From G025836975 sp040391135 (lineage in GTDB: Bacteria; Pseudomonadota; Gammaproteobacteria; Burkholderiales; Burkholderiaceae_B): a stretch of DNA of 64,000 nucleotides. The stretch lies in NCBI GenBank assembly GCA_040391135.1, contig JBEBYL010000004.1, positions 124,001 through 188,000 on the forward strand, written 5' to 3'. Each line of letters begins with the position of its first letter. The first letter of the stretch is position 1. Below the pieces are notes generated by a model. The model did not search any database. It was not told where the DNA came from and was given only the letters and a program-made list of their open reading frames with translations. Below are positions 25,156 through 32,907 of the stretch, piece by piece. Made by a program: the position numbers and the translations under genes.

Positions 25156-26367
25156 ATGCCTCGTATGCCTGTCACTTCGCCATCCCGCCTGAGCCGAGAC
25201 GCCCAGCGCCTTCTTGCCCTTACAGAAGCCCTTGCCCGATCCGGAAGCCGGCTCGAGGACATTTATTGGGAAAACCTGCTTGGCGACCAGTTGAACAAAC
25301 TGCTGCTGGGCAAGAAAAACAAGACGGTGGAGACCACGCTCGACTATCTGCTTGCCAGCGATATCAACGCCTATGAAATCCTGGTCGAACAGGCCGAAAC
25401 GCTGTCCGAATCCACCACGGTCGCTTTGAACGGCGGCGATTACGACGCCCTGCTGTTCTCCGCGCCCATCGTCGCCTGGACGCGCTACCAGTTGCCGGAA
25501 GGCGAACTGACGCAGGACCACGCCGGCGCGCTGACGGCCCAATTGGCGGCGCACATCGCCGCCCCCGGCGCCCACCTTGCCCTCATTCCGCGCCTGGTCA
25601 ACTTCGACCAGATGCCGCAGTCCTTCCAGGAGACCCGCAACTGGACACAGCGCCTGGCGCTCCAGGCCCTGAGCCTGGCCAATGAACCATGCCCGCTGGG
25701 ACAGCCGTCCGATTCGGAAGGCATGCTGGCCGACGCCCGTTTCGTGGTGGGCGTGATTGCGGTTCCCAAAGGGCAGGCCCTGTTCCGCTGGCAGGTTCGC
25801 CAGGAAGACCATGGCTTTCCATCGCGCCAGCAATGCCATGATGATTGGTCCGCCGCCTGCGCGGACACCCTGGCCGCTCTTTTTACCGGCTGCCATGTCG
25901 AATATCTTCAGCCCGACGCCTATTACGTGAACAGCCGCGAAGCCGACCGCCGCATACGTCCGCTAGCGCTGAAAGCGGCCGTCACCTGGCTGCAAACCGC
26001 CGCGCACCTGTCGGGCGGCGACCTGCGGGCGGTGATCGCCGGCTGCGGGGAGTCCAGCGTCGAGGAATACCGCATAGGCTTTTCCACCCGGCTAAGCAAC
26101 GAAGTGGTCTACGGCTGCATATGGCCCGTGCTGAGCAAAGAAGAAGCCCTGGCCGACGGCCTGGAGGCGGGGCATATCGACGTGCCTGACGAGGTCGCCG
26201 CGCTGCTCAAGGAAATGGGGGTTACCGACGTGCGCCGCCTGCCCGGCATCTATCCGGCGGAATTCTGCGACGATTGCGGCGCACCGCACTTTCCCAACCC
26301 CTTGGGCGAAATGCTGCATCCCGAGCTGCCCGAAGAAACCGATCTCGGACCCATTCATTTCCACTGA
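25156..26367 (+). CDS. DUF2863 family protein
   Basis: 403 residues from the ATG at 25156 (MPRMPVTSPSR; a second ATG at 25165 is possible). It matches the DUF2863 family, known to me from Burkholderiales and of unknown function. Visible features are an N-terminal helical segment (DIYWENLLGDQLNKLLL), a central region with PIVAWTRYQLPEGEL, and a C-terminal FCDDCGAPHFPNPLGEMLHPELPEE segment whose CxxC could bind metal. No signal peptide or membrane segment, so cytosolic. Its TGA is immediately followed by the earP ATG (tgaatg), so the two are translationally linked, which hints at a role near EF-P modification or translation. Confidence 0.85.
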   Translation: MPRMPVTSPSRLSRDAQRLLALTEALARSGSRLEDIYWENLLGDQLNKLLLGKKNKTVETTLDYLLASDINAYEILVEQAETLSESTTVALNGGDYDALLFSAPIVAWTRYQLPEGELTQDHAGALTAQLAAHIAAPGAHLALIPRLVNFDQMPQSFQETRNWTQRLALQALSLANEPCPLGQPSDSEGMLADARFVVGVIAVPKGQALFRWQVRQEDHGFPSRQQCHDDWSAACADTLAALFTGCHVEYLQPDAYYVNSREADRRIRPLALKAAVTWLQTAAHLSGGDLRAVIAGCGESSVEEYRIGFSTRLSNEVVYGCIWPVLSKEEALADGLEAGHIDVPDEVAALLKEMGVTDVRRLPGIYPAEFCDDCGAPHFPNPLGEMLHPELPEETDLGPIHFH

Positions 26368-27483
26368 ATGCCCAGCCTTTCCTTCGATATTTTCTGCCGG
26401 GTCGTCGATAACTTCGGCGACATCGGCGTGTGCTGGCGCCTTTCCAGGCAGTTGGCGGCTACGCCAGGACAGTATCCGGTACGCCTGTGGGTCGATGACC
26501 TGCGCAGTTTTGCGCGGATCGAGCCCGGCGTCGATCCGCAAGCAGGGCAACAGACCGTAAAAGGCGTGGCCATCGTACATTGGACGGATCAGCCACCCGT
26601 GCTGGCTCCCATGGATGTGGTGATCGAGGCCTTCGCCTGCGATCCACCGGCGGAGTTTGTGAAGCGCATGGTCCAGCAAAACAGCCTGTGGATCAACCTG
26701 GAATATCTTAGCGCGGAAGAATGGGTGGAATCCTGCCATGCCCTGCCGTCGTTGCAAGGCAGCGGATTGCGCAAGGCCTTCTTCTTTCCCGGCTTTACCG
26801 AAGGTACGGGAGGACTGCTGCGCGAGCCGGACCTGCTTGCACAGAGAGACCGTTGGCTGGCCGATTCCACCCAGCGTGAAGAACTGCTGCGCCGCGTCGG
26901 CCTGCCGCAAGCCCAAATGGACATTCTGCGCCAAGGCGCCCGCCAAGTCCTTTTGTTCGGCTATCCCGACGCGCCCGCACAGACGCTTCTGGAAGCACTG
27001 CAAAGGCAGGACCAGGATGCGGTCATTCTGGTGCCGGCAGGGGTGTGCCCCGCCCTTGGGCGTGGGCAGCATGGCGCCGTCCATGTTCATGAAATGCCTT
27101 TCATCGACCAGAACGGCTTCGATCGCCTGTTGTGGAGCAGCGATCTGAATTGCGTGCGAGGCGAAGATTCGCTGGTGCGGGCGCTGTGGGCCGGCAAGCC
27201 GCTGATCTGGCAAATTTATCCGCAGAACGGCGATGCGCACATGATCAAGCTTGAGGCCTGGCTGGCGCGGTCGCCATTCGGGCCAGAAATCAGGCGCTTG
27301 ATGACAAGCTGGAATAGCGGGAATGCGGCGGATTGCCTGCGGCTGCTCGATCAAGCGCTACAGCCGCCGGACTGGGCCGACTGGCAGGCCGCCTCGGCAA
27401 GCTGGACCGCGGAATTGGCCGGACGAAAGGATTTGGCCCGCTCGCTGTCGGACTTTTGCGCGCGGCAACAACGAAAGAGTTAA
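26368..27483 (+). CDS. earP: EF-P arginine rhamnosyltransferase EarP
   Basis: Transfers rhamnose from TDP-rhamnose to Arg32 of elongation factor P, making EF-P able to rescue ribosomes stalled at polyproline. 371 residues, GT-B fold. The N-terminal DIFCRVVDNFGDIGVCWRL carries the two aspartates (Asp14, Asp18) matching the catalytic pair of characterised EarP, and RGEDSLVRALWAGKPLIWQIYPQ is the donor-binding segment with the conserved Glu. The start directly abuts the DUF2863 stop codon. It lies directly upstream of efp, its substrate gene. The TDP-rhamnose biosynthesis genes are not in the window. Confidence 0.95.
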   Translation: MPSLSFDIFCRVVDNFGDIGVCWRLSRQLAATPGQYPVRLWVDDLRSFARIEPGVDPQAGQQTVKGVAIVHWTDQPPVLAPMDVVIEAFACDPPAEFVKRMVQQNSLWINLEYLSAEEWVESCHALPSLQGSGLRKAFFFPGFTEGTGGLLREPDLLAQRDRWLADSTQREELLRRVGLPQAQMDILRQGARQVLLFGYPDAPAQTLLEALQRQDQDAVILVPAGVCPALGRGQHGAVHVHEMPFIDQNGFDRLLWSSDLNCVRGEDSLVRALWAGKPLIWQIYPQNGDAHMIKLEAWLARSPFGPEIRRLMTSWNSGNAADCLRLLDQALQPPDWADWQAASASWTAELAGRKDLARSLSDFCARQQRKS

Positions 27484-27503
27484 AATAGCAGGTTTTGTAA
27501 GTC

Positions 27504-27560
27504 ATGCTCCGGCCCGGCAGTGTATCTGGCGGAGCAATTAAACCCCCGGAGTTTTTCTAA
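27504..27560 (+). other. Candidate 18-codon leader frame before efp ending in a PPE motif
   Basis: An ATG at 27504 opens MLRPGSVSGGAIKPPEFF and stops with TAA two bases before the efp ATG at 27563. The Pro-Pro-Glu codons (27543-27551) overlap the efp ribosome-binding site ggag (27548-27551). Because EF-P relieves stalling at Pro-Pro motifs, translation of this frame could sense EF-P activity. The Shine-Dalgarno match is weak (agg, 11 bases away), so the frame may be chance. Confidence 0.25.
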
Positions 27561-27562
27561 AT

Positions 27563-28120
27563 ATGAAAACCGCACAAGAATTGCGCGTCGGCAACGTAGT
27601 GATGGTGGGCAGCGAGCCGCTCGTCGTCCAGAAGGCCGAATACAACAAATCGGGCCGCAACTCGGCCGTCGTGAAGCTGAAGTTCAAGAATCTGCTTACC
27701 GGCTCGGGCAGCGAATCGGTCTCCAAGGCCGATGAAAAATTCGAGCTGGTTGTGCTCGAAAACAGGGAATGCACCTATTCCTACTACGCCGATCCCATGT
27801 ATGTCTTCATGGACGAAGAATACAACCAGTACGAAGTCGAAGCCGAAAGCATGGGCGAAGCGCTGGACTACCTTGAAGAAGGCATGAAGGTCGAAGTCGT
27901 GTTCTACGACGGGCGCGCCATCTCGGTGGCCTTGCCGACCATAGTCGTACGCGAGATCACCTACACCGAACCGGCAGTCAAGGGCGATACTTCGGGCAAG
28001 GTGCTCAAGCCCGCCAAGACCAATACCGGCATGGAAGTGGCCGTACCGCTGTTCTGCAATATCGGCGACAAGATCGAAATCGACACCCGCACGGGCGAAT
28101 ACCGCAGCCGCGTAATGTAA
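27563..28120 (+). CDS. efp: Translation elongation factor P
   Basis: 185-residue three-domain EF-P; binds between the ribosomal P and E sites and promotes peptide bonds at consecutive prolines. The domain I loop reads YNKSGRNSAVVK with Arg32 at the tip, the EarP rhamnosylation site, rather than the Lys modified by EpmA. Domains II and III follow, ending IDTRTGEYRSRVM. Presence of earP immediately upstream agrees with the Arg-type EF-P. Closed by a hairpin shared with the convergent DUF1178 gene. Confidence 0.97.
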   Translation: MKTAQELRVGNVVMVGSEPLVVQKAEYNKSGRNSAVVKLKFKNLLTGSGSESVSKADEKFELVVLENRECTYSYYADPMYVFMDEEYNQYEVEAESMGEALDYLEEGMKVEVVFYDGRAISVALPTIVVREITYTEPAVKGDTSGKVLKPAKTNTGMEVAVPLFCNIGDKIEIDTRTGEYRSRVM

Positions 28121-28128
28121 TTGCCGGG

Positions 28129-28157
28129 GCAATAAGCGGCTGCCCGCCGCTTATTGC
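28129..28157. terminator. Hairpin between convergent efp and DUF1178 genes
   Basis: Perfect 12-bp stem gcaataagcggc (28129-28140) with gccgcttattgc (28146-28157). The right arm covers the stop codon of the minus-strand DUF1178 gene. No long T-run follows on either strand, so it may stabilise both mRNA ends as much as terminate. Confidence 0.55.
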
Positions 28158-28627
28158 AGGCGGTCGTCGTCCAGGAAATCGGGTATGGGCATGACGGCAA
28201 TGCCTTCCTGCATCAATTCTTCGCGCTCTTCGGGCGTGGCTGTGCCACGTATGGCGCGCTCTTGGGCCTCGCCCTCGTGCATCAGGCGCGCTTCTTCCGC
28301 GAAACGGGCTCCGACATTCTCGGTATTGCGCACCATATGGCGTATGTGGCGCAGGATTTCCGCCTGGAGCTGAACCAGTTGCTGCGGCGCCGGCGCGGCC
28401 ACCGCCGTGGCGGATTTGCCCTCCGGGGAAGATGGGGCCGCCGGATTGCGTATATGGCTTACATTCAGCCTGGGCGCCGAGAGCTTCTTGCTGACATGGC
28501 CGCTGTTGCAGACCGGGCAGCTCAGCAGCCCCCGGGCCTGCTGGGTCTCGTAATTGCCGTCGGAGCCGAACCAGCCCTCGAAGACATGGCCCTGCTCGCA
28601 TTGAAGATCGAAAACTTTTAGTGACAT
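28151..28627 (-). CDS. DUF1178 family protein with N-terminal zinc-ribbon-like motif
   Basis: 158 residues from the ATG at 28627 (MSLKVFDLQCEQGHVFEGWF); an in-frame ATG three codons earlier is possible. The N-terminal CxxGH and the later LLSCPVCNSGHVSKKLSAP segment resemble a two-part zinc ribbon, as in the DUF1178 family. The C-terminal half is helical, with VRNTENVGARFAEEARLMHEGEAQERAIRGTATPEEREEL, also typical. Function unknown; cytosolic. It is the last gene after yejF on the minus strand, separated from it by about 90 bases, so it may have its own promoter. Confidence 0.88.
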   Translation of the reverse strand: MSLKVFDLQCEQGHVFEGWFGSDGNYETQQARGLLSCPVCNSGHVSKKLSAPRLNVSHIRNPAAPSSPEGKSATAVAAPAPQQLVQLQAEILRHIRHMVRNTENVGARFAEEARLMHEGEAQERAIRGTATPEEREELMQEGIAVMPIPDFLDDDRLQ

Positions 28628-28718
28628 AACACCCATATGCGGGCGCCAAGCCCAAATTCAAGTCGCCGGCGCCGTAAAAACCCCGCCAGCCAGCGGATTA
28701 TAGGGTAGCGCGATCGCC

Positions 28719-30416
28719 CTAAAGGCGCGGCACGGCGGCCAGCAGCCGGCGGGTCTCGGAATGCGCAGGGGACTGCAACACGGTTTCGGTCGAACCCATC
28801 TCGATGATCCGTCCCTGGTGCATGATGGCAATATGGTCGGACAGGTATTCGACGACGCCGAAATTATGCGTGATGAATAAATAGGCAATATTGAATTCAG
28901 CCTGCAAGGCCTTGAGCAAGTCGAGGATTTGCGCCTGTACCGATACATCGAGCGCGGAAGTCGGCTCGTCGCAGATCAGCACCCGCGGCTCGACCGCCAG
29001 CGCCCGCGCGATGGCCACGCGCTGGCGCTGTCCGCCGGAAAATTCATGCGGATAACGCTCGGCCGTGTTGGCCGGCAGGCCCACCCTATCCAGCAGGTCG
29101 CGGATCTGGGCCTGGCGCTGCGTTCGATTGCGCTCGGGCCGCAAGGCGGCGATGCCTTCATCCAGTATTTCGCCCACCAGCATGCGCGGGTCCAGCGAGG
29201 CATAGGGGTCCTGGAAAACGATCTGCATGGTCCGCCGCAAACGGCGCAAGGCCGAGCCGCTGGCGGCAAGCAGGTTTTCGCCATCCAGGCCGGCATGCCC
29301 TCCGACCACGGCCTGCTTGTCCAGCAGGCGCAGCAAGGCCTTTGCGGTGGTGGTCTTGCCGCAGCCCGATTCGCCCAGCAGCGCCAGCGTCTGGCCGGCA
29401 TGCAGGTCGAACGAAACATCATTCACCACGCCGATGTCCGCCTGTCCTGGCGTCCATAGGCTGCGCCTGCGGCTGTAGGCCACAGACAGGTTCCTGACGC
29501 TGAGCAGGGGCTCGGCGGGAACGGCAGCGGGCCGGTGTGAGGATAGCGGCGCCAACCCGTCTTCCCGGGTCGTCAGGGGCCGTCCACGCTTGGCGAAAGT
29601 GGGGATGGCGGCAAGCAACTGGCGCGCATAGGGATGGCGCGGCGCGGCGAAAAAGCTGGCCGCGTCCACGGTTTCCACAATCTCGCCGGCGCGCATCAAA
29701 GCCACGTAATCCGCCACGTTTTTCACCACGGCCAGGTCGTGGGTGATCAGCATGATGGCCAGGCCCATCTCTTTCTGGATATCGGCCAGCAAGTCCAGTA
29801 TCTGCGCCTGCACCGTGACATCCAGCGCGGTGGTCGGTTCATCGGCGATCAAGAGCCTGGGTTCGGCCGCCAATGCGATAGCGATCATGATGCGCTGCTT
29901 CTGCCCCCCCGAGAACTGGAAGGGATAATCGTTCAGCCGCTTGTCCGCCTCGGGGATGCCTACCCGGCGCAGCCACCAGACCGCCCTGTCGGCCAGGGCT
30001 TTGCCGCGATAGCGGGTGTGTGCGCGCAAGGTTTCGAACAGCTGCTGCCTTACCGTCATGACTGGGTTCAGGCTGGTGGACGGCTCCTGGAAAATAATGC
30101 CTATCTGGCCGCCGCGCACCTGGCGCATGCCCCGCTCCGAAAGGCCGTTCAGCTCGACAGAACCCAGATGTATGCGTCCGGCGGATATCATTCCGGCATC
30201 GGGCAGCAGGCGCAGCAATGCCAGCGCCGTCATGCTCTTGCCGCAGCCCGACTCGCCCACCAGGGCAAAGGTTTGCCCGCGGTCTATGGTCAATTGCAGC
30301 GATTTCACCGCCTGTGTCAGGCCGCCATCGCCGGCTATCTGCACAGACAGGCCGTCGACCGACAACACCGTGTCCACATCGGCGGAGCCGGAAGCCGCGG
30401 GTATGAGTCCGTTCAT
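28719..30416 (-). CDS. yejF: Peptide ABC transporter ATP-binding protein with two ATPase domains (YejF-like)
   Basis: 565 residues with two complete ABC modules. The first has Walker A GESGCGKSM and signature FSGGQKQR; the second has Walker A GESGCGKTT and signature FSGGQRQR. Both have Walker B followed by DEPTTALD or DEPTSALD. Energises import by the YejB/YejE channel. The start is the ATG at 30416, overlapping the yejE stop codon by four bases (ATGA). The frame stays open upstream but that part is antisense-quality sequence over yejE. The fused double ATPase is typical of Yej and Gsi-type importers. Confidence 0.93.
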   Translation of the reverse strand: MNGLIPAASGSADVDTVLSVDGLSVQIAGDGGLTQAVKSLQLTIDRGQTFALVGESGCGKSMTALALLRLLPDAGMISAGRIHLGSVELNGLSERGMRQVRGGQIGIIFQEPSTSLNPVMTVRQQLFETLRAHTRYRGKALADRAVWWLRRVGIPEADKRLNDYPFQFSGGQKQRIMIAIALAAEPRLLIADEPTTALDVTVQAQILDLLADIQKEMGLAIMLITHDLAVVKNVADYVALMRAGEIVETVDAASFFAAPRHPYARQLLAAIPTFAKRGRPLTTREDGLAPLSSHRPAAVPAEPLLSVRNLSVAYSRRRSLWTPGQADIGVVNDVSFDLHAGQTLALLGESGCGKTTTAKALLRLLDKQAVVGGHAGLDGENLLAASGSALRRLRRTMQIVFQDPYASLDPRMLVGEILDEGIAALRPERNRTQRQAQIRDLLDRVGLPANTAERYPHEFSGGQRQRVAIARALAVEPRVLICDEPTSALDVSVQAQILDLLKALQAEFNIAYLFITHNFGVVEYLSDHIAIMHQGRIIEMGSTETVLQSPAHSETRRLLAAVPRL

Positions 30417-31924
30417 GAATGGCCATCCTTGGTTTCCGGATCCCGTGGCGCGGGTGCCGCGGCCGCCGCACCGACCAAGGCCACCGGCGCAAGGCGGGCG
30501 GGCCGGAAGCGGCGCATGCGGGGATCGAATGCATCCTGGACCGCATCGGCGAAAATATTGGCCGACAGCACCAGTGCCAGCAGGAAGACGAAAGCGCCCA
30601 GCAAATTCCACCAGATCATCGGATCGCGCGACATTTCCAGCCGCGCCGCATCGATCATGGTGCCGAATGAAGGCGTGCTGGGATCCACCCCTATGCCCAG
30701 GTAGGACAGGACCGCCTCGTACAGAACCAGGCCGGAAAACTCCAGCACCATCGTTATCAGCACAATGTGCATGAGATTGGGCAGCAGATGGCGCCGCATG
30801 ATGCGCCAATGGCCTATGCCGAAGGCTCTTGCGGCCTGCACGTACTCAAGCTCGCGCAGCTTCAGTGTTTCCGCGCGCAGCATGCGGCACAAGCCGGCCC
30901 ATCCGGTCAGGCCCAATATCATGCACAGCAGGAACAAGCGCAGATCGGCGCGCGAGGCGACCGTGTCGAACATCCCGGGATTGTTGTCGATGTAGACCTG
31001 CATCATGAGCACGCAAGCCGCAATCAGAAGCACGCCGGGAATGGAGGTGAGCGTGGTGTAGACGTACTGGATGACATCGTCGACCCGGCCCTTGAAGTAG
31101 CCGGCCGCAATGCCGAAACCCAGCGCGGGCGGCAGCATGGCCAGCGTGGTCAGCGTACCAATGACCAGCGCGGTGCGTATGCTTTTCAGGCACTGCCACA
31201 ATACATCGTTGCCGGTCCTGTCCGTGCCCAGCACGTGGTAGTCGGCGCCCAATGCCAGCGCGACGCAGGCCAGCAACAGGATTATGCTGGAAGTGACCCA
31301 CATGGCCCGCCATGGCACGCCCGATTCGCCGCGCCACCAGGACGCCGCCGCGCGCGCGATGCCGCCCCGCCCGGCCAGGTGGCCCAGGGTCAGCAAGAAC
31401 GCCGCCAATGCCGAGGCGGCCAGCCCCGCGGCAATGCCGCGCAGCAAACGGGCAATAACGTCGTCCGCATGGCCGGCGGGGTCCTCCAGCAACAATCCCG
31501 CATGCTTCAGGCGGGGGAAATCGCGCACCGGGCGGCCATCGATGATCTCCGTTTCCTTGACGAACTGCCGTATCGCCAGGGGCGCGGAATAGGTTTTCTC
31601 GCGCTGCGTCAGTTGCGTCAGCGACAGCAGGTCGTCCAGCGCAGAGCGCAGCACCGGCGAAAAGATCGCCTCCGGCTCTTGCGCCTGCGCGCCATTCACG
31701 TGCACGGGCGGCAAGAGGGGCCGATAGTGTATGGAATCCAGCACCCCTATCAGGGCGAAACCCGAAAGCACGACCGCGGCGCACATGGCCGAAGGCGTCC
31801 TGGCGACGCTGCCCCAGGCGGAACGCAGCGATGCGCTGCCCCGTATGCGCCAGCCATAGGCGAGCATGGCCGCCACCAGGAGGAAAATAAAGATGTCGGT
31901 CCACAGGAAGGTGAATTTGGGCAT
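30413..31924 (-). CDS. yejE: Peptide ABC transporter permease with long N-terminal extension (YejE-like)
   Basis: 503 residues, well above the 300-340 usual for DppC/YejE permeases. The C-terminal 280 or so residues are the canonical domain, with the EAA loop EYVQAARAFGIGHWRIMRRHLLPN. The extra N-terminal 220 contain hydrophobic segments near 8-24, 47-64, 163-181 and 210-226, with a roughly 100-residue soluble part between the second and third (FSPVLRSALDDLLSLTQ...). This part would lie outside the cytoplasm if the segments alternate normally. YejE proteins do carry such an insertion in part. Four-base overlap with yejF. Confidence 0.9.
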   Translation of the reverse strand: MPKFTFLWTDIFIFLLVAAMLAYGWRIRGSASLRSAWGSVARTPSAMCAAVVLSGFALIGVLDSIHYRPLLPPVHVNGAQAQEPEAIFSPVLRSALDDLLSLTQLTQREKTYSAPLAIRQFVKETEIIDGRPVRDFPRLKHAGLLLEDPAGHADDVIARLLRGIAAGLAASALAAFLLTLGHLAGRGGIARAAASWWRGESGVPWRAMWVTSSIILLLACVALALGADYHVLGTDRTGNDVLWQCLKSIRTALVIGTLTTLAMLPPALGFGIAAGYFKGRVDDVIQYVYTTLTSIPGVLLIAACVLMMQVYIDNNPGMFDTVASRADLRLFLLCMILGLTGWAGLCRMLRAETLKLRELEYVQAARAFGIGHWRIMRRHLLPNLMHIVLITMVLEFSGLVLYEAVLSYLGIGVDPSTPSFGTMIDAARLEMSRDPMIWWNLLGAFVFLLALVLSANIFADAVQDAFDPRMRRFRPARLAPVALVGAAAAAPAPRDPETKDGHS

Positions 31925-31929
31925 GGCGG

Positions 31930-32907
31930 CTACTCGAAACGGACCCGCGGGTCGGCCAGCGTGTACGAGATGTCGGCCAGTATCAGGCCGACGATGTACA
32001 AGGCCGAACCCAGGAACACCATGGCCCTGACGACGGAGAAGTCCTGCGCATTGATGGCGTCTATGGTGTAGCTGCCCAGCCCCGGGATCCCGAAAAACGA
32101 TTCGGAAATAAGGCTGCCCATGAACAGCAGCGGAATGGCGGACACCGTGCCGGTCAGGATAGGCAGCATGGCGTTGCGCAGTATGTGCCTGAACAGTACC
32201 ACCCTTTCAGACAGGCCCTTGGCGCGCGCGGTGCGGACATAATCCTTGCCGGCCTCTTCCAGGAACAGGGTGCGGTAGAAGCGCGCTTGCGAGCCCAGGC
32301 TGGAAATGATGCCGACCAGCACCGGCAGGACCAGGAAACGCAAGCTGCCCCAGCCGTCCACATAGCCGGAGTACGGCACCCAGCGCAGAATCTTGGCGAA
32401 CATCCATTGGCCGGCGATGATGTAGAAAAGCCCCGAGATGGACAGCAGGACCACGCAAAGGACCACCCCCGCGAAATCCAGCCGGCTGCCCTTGAAGAAC
32501 ACCAGCATCAAGGCAAAGGCAATGCATACGAACAGGCCCAGCGCAAACGTGGGCAGGGCCAGAGCCAGGCTGGGGCCCATACGTTCACCGATCTCATGTC
32601 CGATGTCGCGCCCCTCGTCTGAAAAGCCGAAATCGAAACGCAGCAGGGGCACGGAACGCGCGGCGAATATCGTATCCGTCCATTGTTCCGCCCCCTGGGC
32701 TTCAGCGTTGAAAAACAACGGCTTGTCGTAGCCGCGTTCGGCTTTCCAGCGTTCGATGGCGCCCTGGCTGATGCGCTGGCCGCCTATGGCAAGGCGCGCC
32801 ATGTCGTCGGGCGTATTCACGGCGAAGAAAAGCACGAAGGTAAGCAGGTTCACGCCGATCAGGATGAAAATGCCGTACATCAACCGGCGAGCAATATATC
32901 GGATCAT
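31930..32907 (-). CDS. yejB: Peptide ABC transporter permease (YejB-like)
   Basis: 325-residue DppB/OppB-type inner-membrane permease. The family start MIRYIARRLMYGIFILIGVNLLTF fixes the ATG at 32907; upstream frame is overlap with yejA. About six membrane helices and the EAA loop AGKDYVRTARAKGLSERVVLFRHILRNAMLPIL are visible. The ATG overlaps the yejA stop codon by four bases, and yejE follows after five bases, so the cluster is translationally coupled. Confidence 0.93.
   Translation of the reverse strand: MIRYIARRLMYGIFILIGVNLLTFVLFFAVNTPDDMARLAIGGQRISQGAIERWKAERGYDKPLFFNAEAQGAEQWTDTIFAARSVPLLRFDFGFSDEGRDIGHEIGERMGPSLALALPTFALGLFVCIAFALMLVFFKGSRLDFAGVVLCVVLLSISGLFYIIAGQWMFAKILRWVPYSGYVDGWGSLRFLVLPVLVGIISSLGSQARFYRTLFLEEAGKDYVRTARAKGLSERVVLFRHILRNAMLPILTGTVSAIPLLFMGSLISESFFGIPGLGSYTIDAINAQDFSVVRAMVFLGSALYIVGLILADISYTLADPRVRFE

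Noticed and set aside
30417..30809. Extended N-terminus for the YejF-like ATPase
   Set aside because: The extra residues lie over yejE in another frame; the ATG at 30416 overlaps the yejE stop as expected for a coupled operon.
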